NCBI GenBank assembly: GCA_002422455.1
Contig: DIVK01000118.1
Span: 3,426-11,632 of the forward strand
Source of the DNA: Rhodoferax sp. UBA6134
GTDB taxonomy: Bacteria; Pseudomonadota; Gammaproteobacteria; Burkholderiales; Burkholderiaceae_C
Length of the DNA stretch: 8,207 nt
Direction of reading: 5' to 3'
In this document: one piece after another, positions 1 to 6,721 of the stretch
Layout of the letters: the number at the start of each line of letters is the position of its first letter
Position numbering within the stretch: the stretch's first letter is position 1
Notes under the pieces: generated by a model
Told to the model about the DNA's origin: nothing
Databases searched by the model: none
Seen by the model: the letters and a program-made list of their open reading frames with translations, nothing else
Translations under genes and position numbers: made by a program

Positions 1-323
1 CGGCGCGGCAGGCAGTGCAGGAACTGGGTGACAAAACCGATGTCGCGCTGGCGCAATTCGAGTATGCGGTGCTCGGAGGCTTGCGCCAGGTCGGTGGTGT
101 GGCCTGCCGCATCGCGGTAAAGCATGCGCCCGCCCGATGGCAGGTAAGTGCGGTAAACGCACTTGAGCACCGAGGACTTGCCCGCGCCCGTGGGGCCGAT
201 GAGCGCGGTCAGCTGGCCGGCATGGACTTCGAGGTTGACGTTGGCGCACGAGGGAATCAGCTTGTTCTGCTCGTGCAACTGGAAGTGCTTGCTCAAGCCT
301 TCGACTTCAAGAATGGGTTGCAT
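1..323 (-). CDS. phnL: PhnL, C-P lyase ABC-type ATPase (C-terminus beyond window)
   Basis: Only the first 107 residues are in the window; the gene runs off at position 1. The frame reads from an ATG at 321-323 and begins MQPILEVEGLSKHF. PhnL is a non-transport ABC-type ATPase required with PhnG, PhnH and PhnI for attaching phosphonate to the ribose of ATP. Visible motifs are a Walker A (GPTGAGKSS, residues 43-51) and a Q-loop glutamine at about residue 100, followed by FLHCLPR, which matches the VSQFLRVIPR stretch of E. coli PhnL as I remember it. The opening LHEQN also resembles that family. The signature motif and Walker B lie outside the window. The start is supported by AAGGA eight bases upstream, which overlaps the phnK stop codon; the gap to phnK is 11 bp. 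The last Walker A position is Ser rather than the common Thr, which is a tolerated change. Confidence 0.95.
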   Translation of the reverse strand, partial: MQPILEVEGLSKHFQLHEQNKLIPSCANVNLEVHAGQLTALIGPTGAGKSSVLKCVYRTYLPSGGRMLYRDAAGHTTDLAQASEHRILELRQRDIGFVTQFLHCLPR

Positions 324-331
324 CACGGGAT

Positions 332-337
332 TCCTTA
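332..337 (-). promoter_or_regulatory. phnL ribosome binding site fused to phnK stop
   Basis: The transcript reads TAAGGA here. TAA is the phnK stop codon and AAGGA is the Shine-Dalgarno sequence for phnL, eight bases before its ATG. The arrangement fixes the phnL start and suggests that ribosomes finishing phnK can reinitiate on phnL. Confidence 0.7.
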
Positions 338-1174
338 CAAGGCCGAGGCCACCAGCCGCTGGGTATAGGCGTGCTGGGGGTCTTCAAGAATTTGATCGGT
401 CAGGCCCGACTCGATCACGCGGCCGTACTTCATGACCAGCGTGCGGCCCGCCAGCAGGCGGATGACGCCCAGGTCGTGGGTGACGACGATCATCGCGGTG
501 TGCAGCTCCTGCTGGATTTCCAGGATCAGGTCCAGGATGCGGGCCTGCACCGACAGGTCCAGCCCGGTCGTCACCTCGTCCAGATACAGCAGCGGTGGCC
601 GTGTGGCGAGGGCCTTGGCAATCTGCACGCGCTGCTGCATGCCGCCCGAGAACTTCTTGGGCGACTCGTCCATGCGGTCGATCAGCACTTCGGTGCGGGC
701 CAGCAGCTGGCGCGCGCGTTCGCGGATTTCGCCGTAGTGGCTGAGGTCGCTCATGAGCAGCCGCTCGGCGATGTTGCCGCCGGCCGACACGTTGAAGTTC
801 AGCCCCAGGTGCGGGTTCTGGTACACCATGCCGAAGCGGTGGTTGCGCAGCCAGCGCTGGCGGGCGGCGTTGAGCGCGAACATGTCCCACTGCTGCCCGC
901 CCTCCTGGCCATCAAAGAAGATCGCCTCGCCAGCCGTGGGCGCATCGTCGAAAAACAGGGTTTTGACCACCGTGGACTTGCCGCTGCCGGACTCGCCCAT
1001 GATGCCGAGAATCTCGCCGGCGTGCAGGTCCAGGCTGACGTTGTGGGCCGCCACCACCGAGCCGCAGTGCGGGCAGATGTTGGTGTCCGCCTCGGGGCCG
1101 GTGCTCTCGACGCACTGCGGACAGCCGCGACCGTGGATTTTGGACAGGCCACGGACTTCCAGAATTTTTTTCAT
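335..1174 (-). CDS. phnK: PhnK, C-P lyase ABC-type ATPase with four-cysteine insertion
   Basis: The product is 279 residues. PhnK is an ABC-type ATPase that binds the PhnGHIJ core complex rather than a membrane permease. Visible motifs are Walker A GESGSGKST (60-68), Q-loop Q119, signature FSGGMQQR (175-182), Walker B LLYLDE (195-200) and switch histidine H233 in VTHDLG. The stretches VSAGGNIAERL and the C-terminal VMKYGRVIESGLTDQIL closely follow E. coli PhnK, and the spacing fits a single nucleotide-binding domain. Two features differ from the E. coli protein. Residues about 16-42 contain two CxxC pairs (C18/C21 and C34/C37), where E. coli has a short loop. The usual DEPT after Walker B is DEVT (V201). 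The ATG overlaps the phnJ stop as ATGA, with GGAG upstream. An upstream in-frame extension to 1240 is rejected because it lies inside phnJ. Confidence 0.97.
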   Translation of the reverse strand: MKKILEVRGLSKIHGRGCPQCVESTGPEADTNICPHCGSVVAAHNVSLDLHAGEILGIMGESGSGKSTVVKTLFFDDAPTAGEAIFFDGQEGGQQWDMFALNAARQRWLRNHRFGMVYQNPHLGLNFNVSAGGNIAERLLMSDLSHYGEIRERARQLLARTEVLIDRMDESPKKFSGGMQQRVQIAKALATRPPLLYLDEVTTGLDLSVQARILDLILEIQQELHTAMIVVTHDLGVIRLLAGRTLVMKYGRVIESGLTDQILEDPQHAYTQRLVASAL

Positions 1175-2085
1175 GCGCGCATCTCCGTCGGGCTGGCATG
1201 CGCGGCCAGTTGCTGGCCGCAGTAATCGGAGTCCGAACACTGCCAGCTTGTGTGATCGCCTCCGTGGCCATCGCTCTGGATGATTTCGTCCAGAAAGGAG
1301 TTGGTGGCGCCGCAGCGCGCGCAGGCGCGGCGCTGGCCATCCGCGTCGCGGAAGTCCTCGACGCGAAACGGCACGTCGTCGAACACCAGCGGCTCGGCCT
1401 TGGTGTAGGGCGGCACCGCATAGATCTTTTTTTCACGTCCGGCGCCCAGCAGCACCAGTGCCTTGGACTGGTGCAACTGCGGCACGTCGTAACGCGGGAT
1501 CGGACTCGGGTCAATCACATAGTGCCCATTGATGCGCGTGGGGTAGCGGTGCGAGATGGTGATCTCGTCGAACTGCACGATGTCTTCGTACAGCTTGGTC
1601 AGCAGCCGCGCGTAGTCGCCCTCGCCGTGCATCACCTTGCGCCGGGCTTCCGAGGGCTCGACCACCACCAGCGGGTCCGGGTACGGCACTTGCAGCACCA
1701 GCACCTGGGCCTCGGTCAGCGGCGTCTCGGGAATGCGGTGGCGCGACTGGATCAGCGTGGCTTCCTGCGTGCGCTCGGTGGTGTCGACGCCGGGGCAGGT
1801 CAGCTCGACAAACTGGCGCAAATTGACCGCGTTGACCGAATCGTCGGCGCCCTGGTCGATCACCTTGAGGCTGTCGTCCGGGCCGATCAGCGACAAGGTG
1901 ACCTGCAGGCCGCCGGTGCCAAAGCCCCGGCCCATGGGCATCTCGCGCGAGGCGTAGGGCGTCTGGTAGCCGGGGATGCTGATGGCCTTGAGGATGCAGC
2001 GGCGCACCTCGCGCTTGGCGTAGTCGTCGAGAAAACCGAAGCTGTAGGCAGCTTCGTCCCGGGGCAGTTCGTAGCCGGGGTTCAT
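1171..2085 (-). CDS. phnJ: PhnJ, radical-SAM carbon-phosphorus lyase subunit
   Basis: The product is 304 residues, against 281 in E. coli. PhnJ cleaves the C-P bond of alpha-D-ribose 1-methylphosphonate 5-phosphate, using a 4Fe-4S cluster and S-adenosylmethionine, and is part of the cytoplasmic PhnGHIJ core. The cysteines matching E. coli C241, C244, C266 and C272 are C255, C258, C283 and C289, in CARCG and CSDSDYC. The first three would ligate the cluster and the last is the catalytic thiyl cysteine. The glycyl-radical residue matching Gly32 is G39 in SIPGYQTP. Other conserved stretches are REMPM, VIDQGADDSVNAV, RHRIPETPLTE, IDPSPIP and GAGREKKIYAVPP. All key residues are present, so the enzyme should be active. 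The extra length is a few N-terminal residues, about three residues between the cysteine pairs, and the tail. AAAGGAG lies seven bases before the ATG, which overlaps the phnI stop as ATGA. Confidence 0.98.
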   Translation of the reverse strand: MNPGYELPRDEAAYSFGFLDDYAKREVRRCILKAISIPGYQTPYASREMPMGRGFGTGGLQVTLSLIGPDDSLKVIDQGADDSVNAVNLRQFVELTCPGVDTTERTQEATLIQSRHRIPETPLTEAQVLVLQVPYPDPLVVVEPSEARRKVMHGEGDYARLLTKLYEDIVQFDEITISHRYPTRINGHYVIDPSPIPRYDVPQLHQSKALVLLGAGREKKIYAVPPYTKAEPLVFDDVPFRVEDFRDADGQRRACARCGATNSFLDEIIQSDGHGGDHTSWQCSDSDYCGQQLAAHASPTEMRA

Positions 2086-3224
2086 GCCGGGGCTCCTTTC
2101 GTGCAAGCTGCCGTCGATTGCGCGGCCTGGCCTTGGGCGGCTTTTTCCTGCGTGGTGCGCAGGCGGTCCATGTCGGACTGGAAGGTCACGTAGTGCGGCA
2201 TCTTGTAGTGGCTGGCAAAACCCATCGAATCGACGCCATCGACGTGCAGCAGCACGAATTCCGGGTCTTCCGAGGGGTTGCTGGGGCCGTCGCGCATGCC
2301 TTTTTGCAGCGCGCGGTCGAGAATCGCCATGGCGATTGCCTTGACCTCGTTGTGCCCGAAGCAGGCGCCATAGCCGAGGGTGAAAACCGGCGGTCCGTCG
2401 TTGTCGTCGCCTTCGTACATGGCGACCACCTCGCATTCGGTCATCAGCACCTCGCCGGCCTCGATCAACTCACCGGTGACCGGGTGCGGCAGCATCACCG
2501 GCAGGTAGCCCACGCGCAGTTCGGCAATGGTCGGGTGCACGTCGCCGTAGCCGCGCATGTTGGAGTACGCAATGGCCAGCAGCGACCCGGTTTCGGCCCG
2601 CGCCATGGTGGCCAGCGCCGCCGAGCGCGGCACCGGAAACACCAGCGGCTCGCGGGTGATGTCAAAGGCCTCTGGCGTCCGCGCGGCCAGCGGCGGCAGC
2701 AAGCCCTCAGTGCGCAGGGCATCGAGCACTTTGGGGAAGGTGTCGGGCAGGTCCGCCCCCGGGCGCTGCCCCATGAATCGGCTGGCAACGCCGCGAAACG
2801 CCTCGGGCGACTCATTCGCCAGGTCCAGCCGCATCAGGCGCAAGGCGTAATCGTAAGTGGCCCCGAGCATCTGGCCGCCCGGAATGTCCTTGAAGGCCGA
2901 GGAGATGCGCCGGATCAGGCGCATCTTCGAGGTGTCCTGCACCGGCATCTCCAGCAGGCGCGGCTTGGTCGAGCGGTAGGCGCGCAGGGCAAAAGCGGCT
3001 TCGAGCGTGTCGCCCTGCATCTGCTTGATGGCCAGCGCCGCCAGGCGCGGATGGTAGAGCCCGCCCTCGGACACCACGCGCGAGGTCAGCAGGCGCAACT
3101 GGTGCTCGATGGCGGACAGCGACAGGGGCGAGCCCGCAGCGCCTTCTGCCGTGCGCAGGGCTTCGACGGCGGCGTGCGAGCCTTCGATGGCGCGCCCGCC
3201 GCCTTTGATGGCAACATAGCCCAT
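2082..3224 (-). CDS. phnI: PhnI, C-P lyase core subunit (nucleosidase/phosphonate transfer)
   Basis: The product is 380 residues, against 354 in E. coli. PhnI is the core subunit that, with PhnG, PhnH and PhnL, displaces adenine from ATP with phosphonate to give ribose 1-phosphonate 5-triphosphate; alone the family has nucleosidase activity. The protein opens with GYVAIKGGGRAIE. Family stretches include MRLIRRISSAFKDIPGGQML (101-120), LLAIAYSNMRGYG, GEVLMTECEVV and FASHYKMPHYVTFQ. H339 and H344 in the last one correspond to the pair that binds zinc near the PhnJ interface in E. coli (H328 and H333). The final 20 residues are an Ala/Gln-rich tail with no recognised motif. AAGGAG lies seven bases before the ATG. 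The ATG shares one base with the phnH stop (TAATG), which indicates translational coupling. Confidence 0.98.
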   Translation of the reverse strand: MGYVAIKGGGRAIEGSHAAVEALRTAEGAAGSPLSLSAIEHQLRLLTSRVVSEGGLYHPRLAALAIKQMQGDTLEAAFALRAYRSTKPRLLEMPVQDTSKMRLIRRISSAFKDIPGGQMLGATYDYALRLMRLDLANESPEAFRGVASRFMGQRPGADLPDTFPKVLDALRTEGLLPPLAARTPEAFDITREPLVFPVPRSAALATMARAETGSLLAIAYSNMRGYGDVHPTIAELRVGYLPVMLPHPVTGELIEAGEVLMTECEVVAMYEGDDNDGPPVFTLGYGACFGHNEVKAIAMAILDRALQKGMRDGPSNPSEDPEFVLLHVDGVDSMGFASHYKMPHYVTFQSDMDRLRTTQEKAAQGQAAQSTAACTKGAPA

Positions 3225-3787
3225 TATTTTTCTCCTTGTGCGGTGATGCGCGTGGTGCGTGGCAAGGCAAGGACGCGGCTGCGGTCGATCAGGATCAGGT
3301 CCACGCCCAGCGGGAAACCTTCGTTCCAGCACCGGCGGCGTTCGATCCAGGCGGGATCCAGCCCGGCGATGGCCAGTGACTGGCTGACGGCGATGCCGGG
3401 GCCGGTCAACTGCCATGCGGAACCCTCGCCCAGCTTGGCGACTTGCAGCAGGATCGTGGCGCCCAGCTCGGGCGACTCCAGCGTGCCCAGGCTGGGCTCG
3501 AAGGCCGGTGGCAGGCCGCCATCGGCCACGATGAATTGCGCCCGTTCGGCGCCCGCCATGCGGGTTTGCAGGCGCTGGCGCGTCAACGCGTCGATCAGTT
3601 GCTGCGGGTCGGCCAGCGTGACCTCGCTGTCCACCAGCGTCGCCAGCGTCTGCGTCAGCGCGGCGTCGCCCGCCAGGGTTTCAATGCGGCCTGGGTAGCT
3701 GAAGGCGCGCATCAACTGGCGAAACACGGCTTGCTGGCGCTGCGGGCCCCAGGCTTGCAGGTCTTGATCTGTCACTTCATTCGTCAT
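3224..3787 (-). CDS. phnH: PhnH, C-P lyase core subunit
   Basis: The product is 187 residues, close to the 194 of E. coli PhnH. PhnH is a subunit of the PhnGHIJ core, needed for phosphonate attachment to ribose; its own catalytic role is not established. Family features are the N-terminal VFRQLMRAFSYPGRI (21-35), the central ELGATILLQVA (107-117) with LTGPGI, and the C-terminal FPLGVDLILIDRSRVLALPRTTRI (158-181), which closely follows the E. coli C-terminus. The start is the ATG at 3787, which lies 11 bases inside phnG and has GAGGA about six bases upstream. The frame stays open further upstream to 3943 but that part only shadows phnG. Confidence 0.96.
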   Translation of the reverse strand: MTNEVTDQDLQAWGPQRQQAVFRQLMRAFSYPGRIETLAGDAALTQTLATLVDSEVTLADPQQLIDALTRQRLQTRMAGAERAQFIVADGGLPPAFEPSLGTLESPELGATILLQVAKLGEGSAWQLTGPGIAVSQSLAIAGLDPAWIERRRCWNEGFPLGVDLILIDRSRVLALPRTTRITAQGEK

Positions 3788-4268
3788 CGTCTTCCTCTGT
3801 TGTGCCCAGCAGCGAAAAATCCACACGCGTGGTCGCCAGCAAGGCTTGGCGCTGCGCTTTTTGTTCGGCCAGGCGCTCCTGTCCAGCGGCCAGCACCGGC
3901 AGCGCTTGTTCATGGCCAGGCAACTGGCCCGCCAGCACGGCATCGATCACGGCGATGGCGCGCGCCAGGCTGGCGCGGTCGTCGAGCAACTGCGCAGCGC
4001 CTTCGGACAAGGTGCCGTCGGCGCTGGTCACGCGCACGCGGGCCACGGCCAGCGGCACTTCGCCGGGGTAATAGGCATCGCCCTGTGCGCTGTCGCGCAG
4101 CTTGAGCAGGGCCAGACCCGATTGGGGCAGTTGAACGTCTTGCACCGCGTGCTGCTCGCACAGGCGGCGTGCCAGGGCGCGCACCGACTCGGGCGGGCAA
4201 GCCAGCAACAGACGCGGCCATTGGGCGCGCGTCGGCATGCCCTCGGGCATGGGGTGGGTAAATGTCAT
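3777..4268 (-). CDS. phnG: PhnG, C-P lyase core subunit
   Basis: The product is 163 residues, against about 150 in E. coli. PhnG is a core subunit of the C-P lyase complex and acts with PhnH, PhnI and PhnL in phosphonate attachment to ATP. Family features are the N-terminal TRAQWPRLLLACPPESVRAL, the central YYPGEVPLAVARVRV with DGTLSEG, and the diagnostic C-terminal ATTRVDFSLL (145-154). An acidic EEDDDE tail follows and overlaps the start of phnH. The start is uncertain. The ATG at 4268 is the most upstream choice because an in-frame TGA lies a few codons before it, but there is no clear Shine-Dalgarno sequence. Met7 (ATG at 4250) and Met11 (ATG at 4238) are alternatives, and Met11 would bring the length close to E. 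coli. A 43-bp gap separates it from phnE2. Confidence 0.95.
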   Translation of the reverse strand: MTFTHPMPEGMPTRAQWPRLLLACPPESVRALARRLCEQHAVQDVQLPQSGLALLKLRDSAQGDAYYPGEVPLAVARVRVTSADGTLSEGAAQLLDDRASLARAIAVIDAVLAGQLPGHEQALPVLAAGQERLAEQKAQRQALLATTRVDFSLLGTTEEDDDE

Positions 4269-4311
4269 GGGTGAGTGCTTTCAGAGAGCGGTTCTTTGCG
4301 GTCCAGGTTGA
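4269..4311 (-). other. phnE2-phnG gap, no recognised signal
   Basis: This 43-bp gap separates the transport genes from the core lyase genes. I see no Shine-Dalgarno-like GGAG, AGGA or GAGG, no convincing stem-loop, and no clear promoter hexamers in it. It is one of three sizeable gaps in the window, with phnF-phnD and phnD-phnC. Confidence 0.5.
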
Positions 4312-5112
4312 TCAGCCGAGTTTCCTGCGCAGCCACGCCGAGGCGTAGTCAATGATCAAAATGGTGGCCAGGATGACCAGGATCAGCGCCGCCGACTTGT
4401 CGTAGTCGAACATTCTGACCGTGTCGTGCAAGGCCAGCCCGATGCCGCCGGCGCCGACCAGGCCGAGTACCGAGGCCATGCGCACGTTGCGGTCCAGGAT
4501 GTAGAGGGTGAAGCCCAGCGCCTCGCGCAGGATCGATGGCCAGCCGGCGTACATGACGAGTTGCGGGAAATTCGCACCGGTTGACGCGACGCCTTCATAG
4601 ACCCCCTGGTCGACGCGCTCCAGGCTTTCGGCAAAGAACTTGCCGAGGAAGCCGGCGGTATGCACCCCCAGCGCCAAGGCGCCGGGCAGCGGCCCCAGCC
4701 CGAGGGCGGCGACGAAGATCAGGGCCAGCAGCAGGTCGGGCATGGCGCGCATGAAATTGAGCAGCTCGCGCCCCGCACGGTAGACCAGCGGATGCGGCGC
4801 CAGGTTGCGCGCCGCCAGCGGCGCCAGGAAAAACGCCACGACCAGCGCGAACACCGTGCCCCACAGGGCGGTGGCCAGCGTGGTACTCATCAATACCAGA
4901 TATCTAGACAAGTCTGAAAAATCAGGCTGGCGGTAACGGCTGAAATATTCGCCCATGTCCGCCACGCCGTAGACCAGTGTCTCGAACGATATCTCCAGGT
5001 CGCGCACAATCAGCCACAGCACCGCCAGTGCCGCCGCCAGCCAGACCGGGAACAGGTTGCGCGGCCTGGGCGGCAATGCCTGCGTGGATTGAGTTTCTCG
5101 GGTCTGGTTCAT
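4312..5112 (-). CDS. phnE: PhnE2, phosphonate ABC transporter permease
   Basis: The product is 266 residues. It is an inner-membrane permease of the phosphonate importer, working with PhnE1, PhnC and PhnD. Hydrophobic segments fall at about 20-38, 72-98, 124-147 and 240-256, with weaker ones between. The cytoplasmic EAA-type loop that contacts the ATPase is EGVASTGANF...GWPSIL (about 173-195). It is followed by the LGLVGAGGIGLAL stretch typical of binding-protein-dependent permeases (216-228). It is clearly homologous to the adjacent PhnE1: both share VYR..R.LL, GLGPLPG and GKFFAE at equal spacing, but they are well diverged, so this is an old duplication. The ATG overlaps the phnE1 stop as ATGA, with GGAG seven bases upstream. 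Labels E1 and E2 follow transcription order. Confidence 0.95.
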   Translation of the reverse strand: MNQTRETQSTQALPPRPRNLFPVWLAAALAVLWLIVRDLEISFETLVYGVADMGEYFSRYRQPDFSDLSRYLVLMSTTLATALWGTVFALVVAFFLAPLAARNLAPHPLVYRAGRELLNFMRAMPDLLLALIFVAALGLGPLPGALALGVHTAGFLGKFFAESLERVDQGVYEGVASTGANFPQLVMYAGWPSILREALGFTLYILDRNVRMASVLGLVGAGGIGLALHDTVRMFDYDKSAALILVILATILIIDYASAWLRRKLG

Positions 5113-5924
5113 GCCCGCGCTCCGTGAATGATGCGGCTGCGCAACTGGTCCGACAAGCGGTCCAACAGCGTCACCACAAGGTAAATCGCCAGCGCGATCA
5201 ATATCAAGCGGTCATACTGGTACAGGCGCATCGCCATCACCAGGTCGTAGCCGATGCCGCCGGCGCCGACCAGGCCAAGAATGGTGGCGGCGCGCAGGTT
5301 ATGGTCAAGGATATACATCACCGTGCCGACGAAATCGGGCAAGGCCTGCGGCAGCATGGCGAAAACACGTACCTGCAGCCAGCCGGCGCCGTGCGCCCGC
5401 ACACCTTCCACGGGCTTGTGATCGACCACCTCGATGGCTTCGGCAAAGAACTTGCCCATGAAGCCGACCGTCACCAGCGCCAGCGCCATCACGCCGGGCA
5501 GCGGCCCCAGCCCCACGGCCGAGACGAACACCAGCGCCCACACCAGCTCCGGCAGCGCGCGCATCAGGCTCAGCAGATCCCGCACCACGCGGTACACGAC
5601 GACGTGGGGCGTGGCATTGCGCGCCGCCAGCACGCCCAGCGGCAGGCTCACCACGATCGCAATCGCCGTCGCCAGCACCGTCATCTCGATGGTTTCCAGC
5701 ATCTTGTCCAGCAACTGGGGGAGATACGCCCAGTCCGGCGTCATGAAGAAGTGGCCGGCAAAGGCCACCATTTTGCCCAGCGAGCCGGCAAGACGGACGA
5801 AGTCCACCTCCACCAGCGACGCGGTCAGCCACAGCGCACCGAGCACCGCGCACAGCGAGGCGGCGACGGGCAGCGGCGGCAGGCCGCTAGGCGTAGGCCA
5901 GCGCCAGATCGAGACTGTTGTCAT
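5109..5924 (-). CDS. phnE: PhnE1, phosphonate ABC transporter permease
   Basis: The product is 271 residues and is the first of two permease subunits of the phosphonate importer in the inner membrane. Hydrophobic segments lie at about 18-38, 81-101, 126-154 and 238-255, with a further one around 200-225. The EAA-type loop EGVRAHGAG...MLPQALP (about 173-196) and LGLVGAGGIGYDL (216-228) mark it as a binding-protein-dependent permease. The chosen ATG at 5924 lies 38 bases inside phnC. A GAGGGG stretch about eight bases upstream supports it, and a hydrophobic segment follows shortly after. This is the longest overlap in the window. No other good start was seen before the first membrane segment. 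Confidence 0.95.
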   Translation of the reverse strand: MTTVSIWRWPTPSGLPPLPVAASLCAVLGALWLTASLVEVDFVRLAGSLGKMVAFAGHFFMTPDWAYLPQLLDKMLETIEMTVLATAIAIVVSLPLGVLAARNATPHVVVYRVVRDLLSLMRALPELVWALVFVSAVGLGPLPGVMALALVTVGFMGKFFAEAIEVVDHKPVEGVRAHGAGWLQVRVFAMLPQALPDFVGTVMYILDHNLRAATILGLVGAGGIGYDLVMAMRLYQYDRLILIALAIYLVVTLLDRLSDQLRSRIIHGARA

Positions 5925-6666
5925 GTTTCACCCCCTCGCGTTGGTAAATGGTGCGCAGGGCCTGCGGCGACAGTTCGGCGGGCGGGCCGTCGAACACCAC
6001 GCGGCCGCTGTTCATGCCGATGATGCGATCGGCGAAACGCTTGGCCAGGTCCACCTGATGCAGGTTGACGACGACGGTGATGCCGTCGCGGTCGCGGATT
6101 TCACGCAGCAGGCCCATGATCTCCTCGCTGGACACCGGATCGAGACTGGCCACCGGCTCGTCGGCCAGGATCACTTTCGGCTGCTGCGCCAGCGCACGGG
6201 CGATGCCCACGCGCTGCTGCTGCCCGCCGGAGAGCTTGTCGGCCCGGCTCCAGGCCTTGTCGGTGAGTCCGACGCGCGCCAGGGCCTGCTGGGCGACCGC
6301 CATGTCCTCGGTACGGAACAGATAAAACACGCTGCCCACCCAGGAGCGGTGCGCCAGACGACCGGTCAGGACATTGGTGACCACCGACAGGCGCTCGACC
6401 AGGTTGAACTGCTGGAACACCATGGCGACGCTGGAACGCAGCTTGCGCAAATTGCCCTTGCCCAGCGTTTCCCCGGCAATCCGGACGCTTCCGCCGCTGG
6501 GAGTCTCCAGGCCGTTGAGCAGCCGCAGCAAGGTGGACTTGCCGGCGCCGCTCGGCCCCAGAATCACGGTGAAACTCCCCGCGGCGATCTCGGTGCTGAT
6601 GCCCTTGAGCGCCTCGAAGCCGTTCGGGAAGCGCTTGGTCACGGATTCAATTGAAATGGTAGACAT
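5887..6666 (-). CDS. phnC: PhnC, phosphonate ABC transporter ATP-binding protein
   Basis: The product is 259 residues. It is the ATPase that drives phosphonate import through PhnE1/PhnE2 on the cytoplasmic face. Motifs are Walker A GPSGAGKST (37-45), Q-loop Q85, signature LSGGQQQR (145-152), Walker B VILADE (165-170) and switch histidine H203 in NLHQVD. FRTEDMAVAQQALARVGL and the D-loop ASLDPVSS are typical of the PhnC family. The start is the ATG at 6666, giving MSTISIESVTKRFPNG. Its Shine-Dalgarno sequence is only weak (AAGAGA). The frame is open 15 codons further up, but those codons run into the intergenic hairpin and do not look like protein. The 55-bp gap from phnD contains that hairpin. 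The last 38 bases overlap phnE1. Confidence 0.97.
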   Translation of the reverse strand: MSTISIESVTKRFPNGFEALKGISTEIAAGSFTVILGPSGAGKSTLLRLLNGLETPSGGSVRIAGETLGKGNLRKLRSSVAMVFQQFNLVERLSVVTNVLTGRLAHRSWVGSVFYLFRTEDMAVAQQALARVGLTDKAWSRADKLSGGQQQRVGIARALAQQPKVILADEPVASLDPVSSEEIMGLLREIRDRDGITVVVNLHQVDLAKRFADRIIGMNSGRVVFDGPPAELSPQALRTIYQREGVKHDNSLDLALAYA

Positions 6667-6682
6667 GGTTCTCTTTTTGATG

Positions 6683-6718
6683 AGACGGGGTGGACAACAA
6701 GCGTCGCCCACCCCGCCC
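6683..6718 (-). promoter_or_regulatory. Strong intergenic RNA hairpin between phnD and phnC
   Basis: In the minus-strand transcript, 6718-6703 pairs with 6698-6683 as a 16-bp stem with a GCUU loop (6702-6699). Twelve pairs are Watson-Crick and four are G-U wobbles. The core CGGGGTGG/CCACCCCG is a perfect 8-bp inverted repeat. No U-tract follows (the next bases are C, A, U, C and then an A run), so it is not a standard Rho-independent terminator. It begins four bases after the phnD stop. The position suggests that it protects the phnD message from 3' decay or partly attenuates transcription, so that binding protein exceeds membrane components; that function is inferred. On the plus strand the wobbles would become A-C mismatches, so the fold belongs to the phn transcript. 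Confidence 0.7.
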
Positions 6719-6721
6719 GGG

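Noticed and set aside
371..2193. Plus-strand open frames opposite phnK and phnJ
   Set aside because: They are antisense to highly conserved PhnK and PhnJ and have low-complexity, His/Gln-rich translations.
2118..3698. Long plus-strand open frame (526 codons) across phnI and phnH
   Set aside because: It is antisense to two clear phn genes, its composition is His/Gln/Arg/Ala-rich with no family motif, and such mirror frames are expected in GC-rich DNA.
5434..6654. Plus-strand open frame (406 codons) opposite phnC and phnE1
   Set aside because: It is antisense to well-supported genes and shows no recognisable domain; it is a product of third-position GC bias.
6683..6718. The hairpin as a Rho-independent terminator ending the operon after phnD
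   Set aside because: No U-run follows the stem, and phnC continues on the same strand 16 bases later. A modulating role is more plausible.
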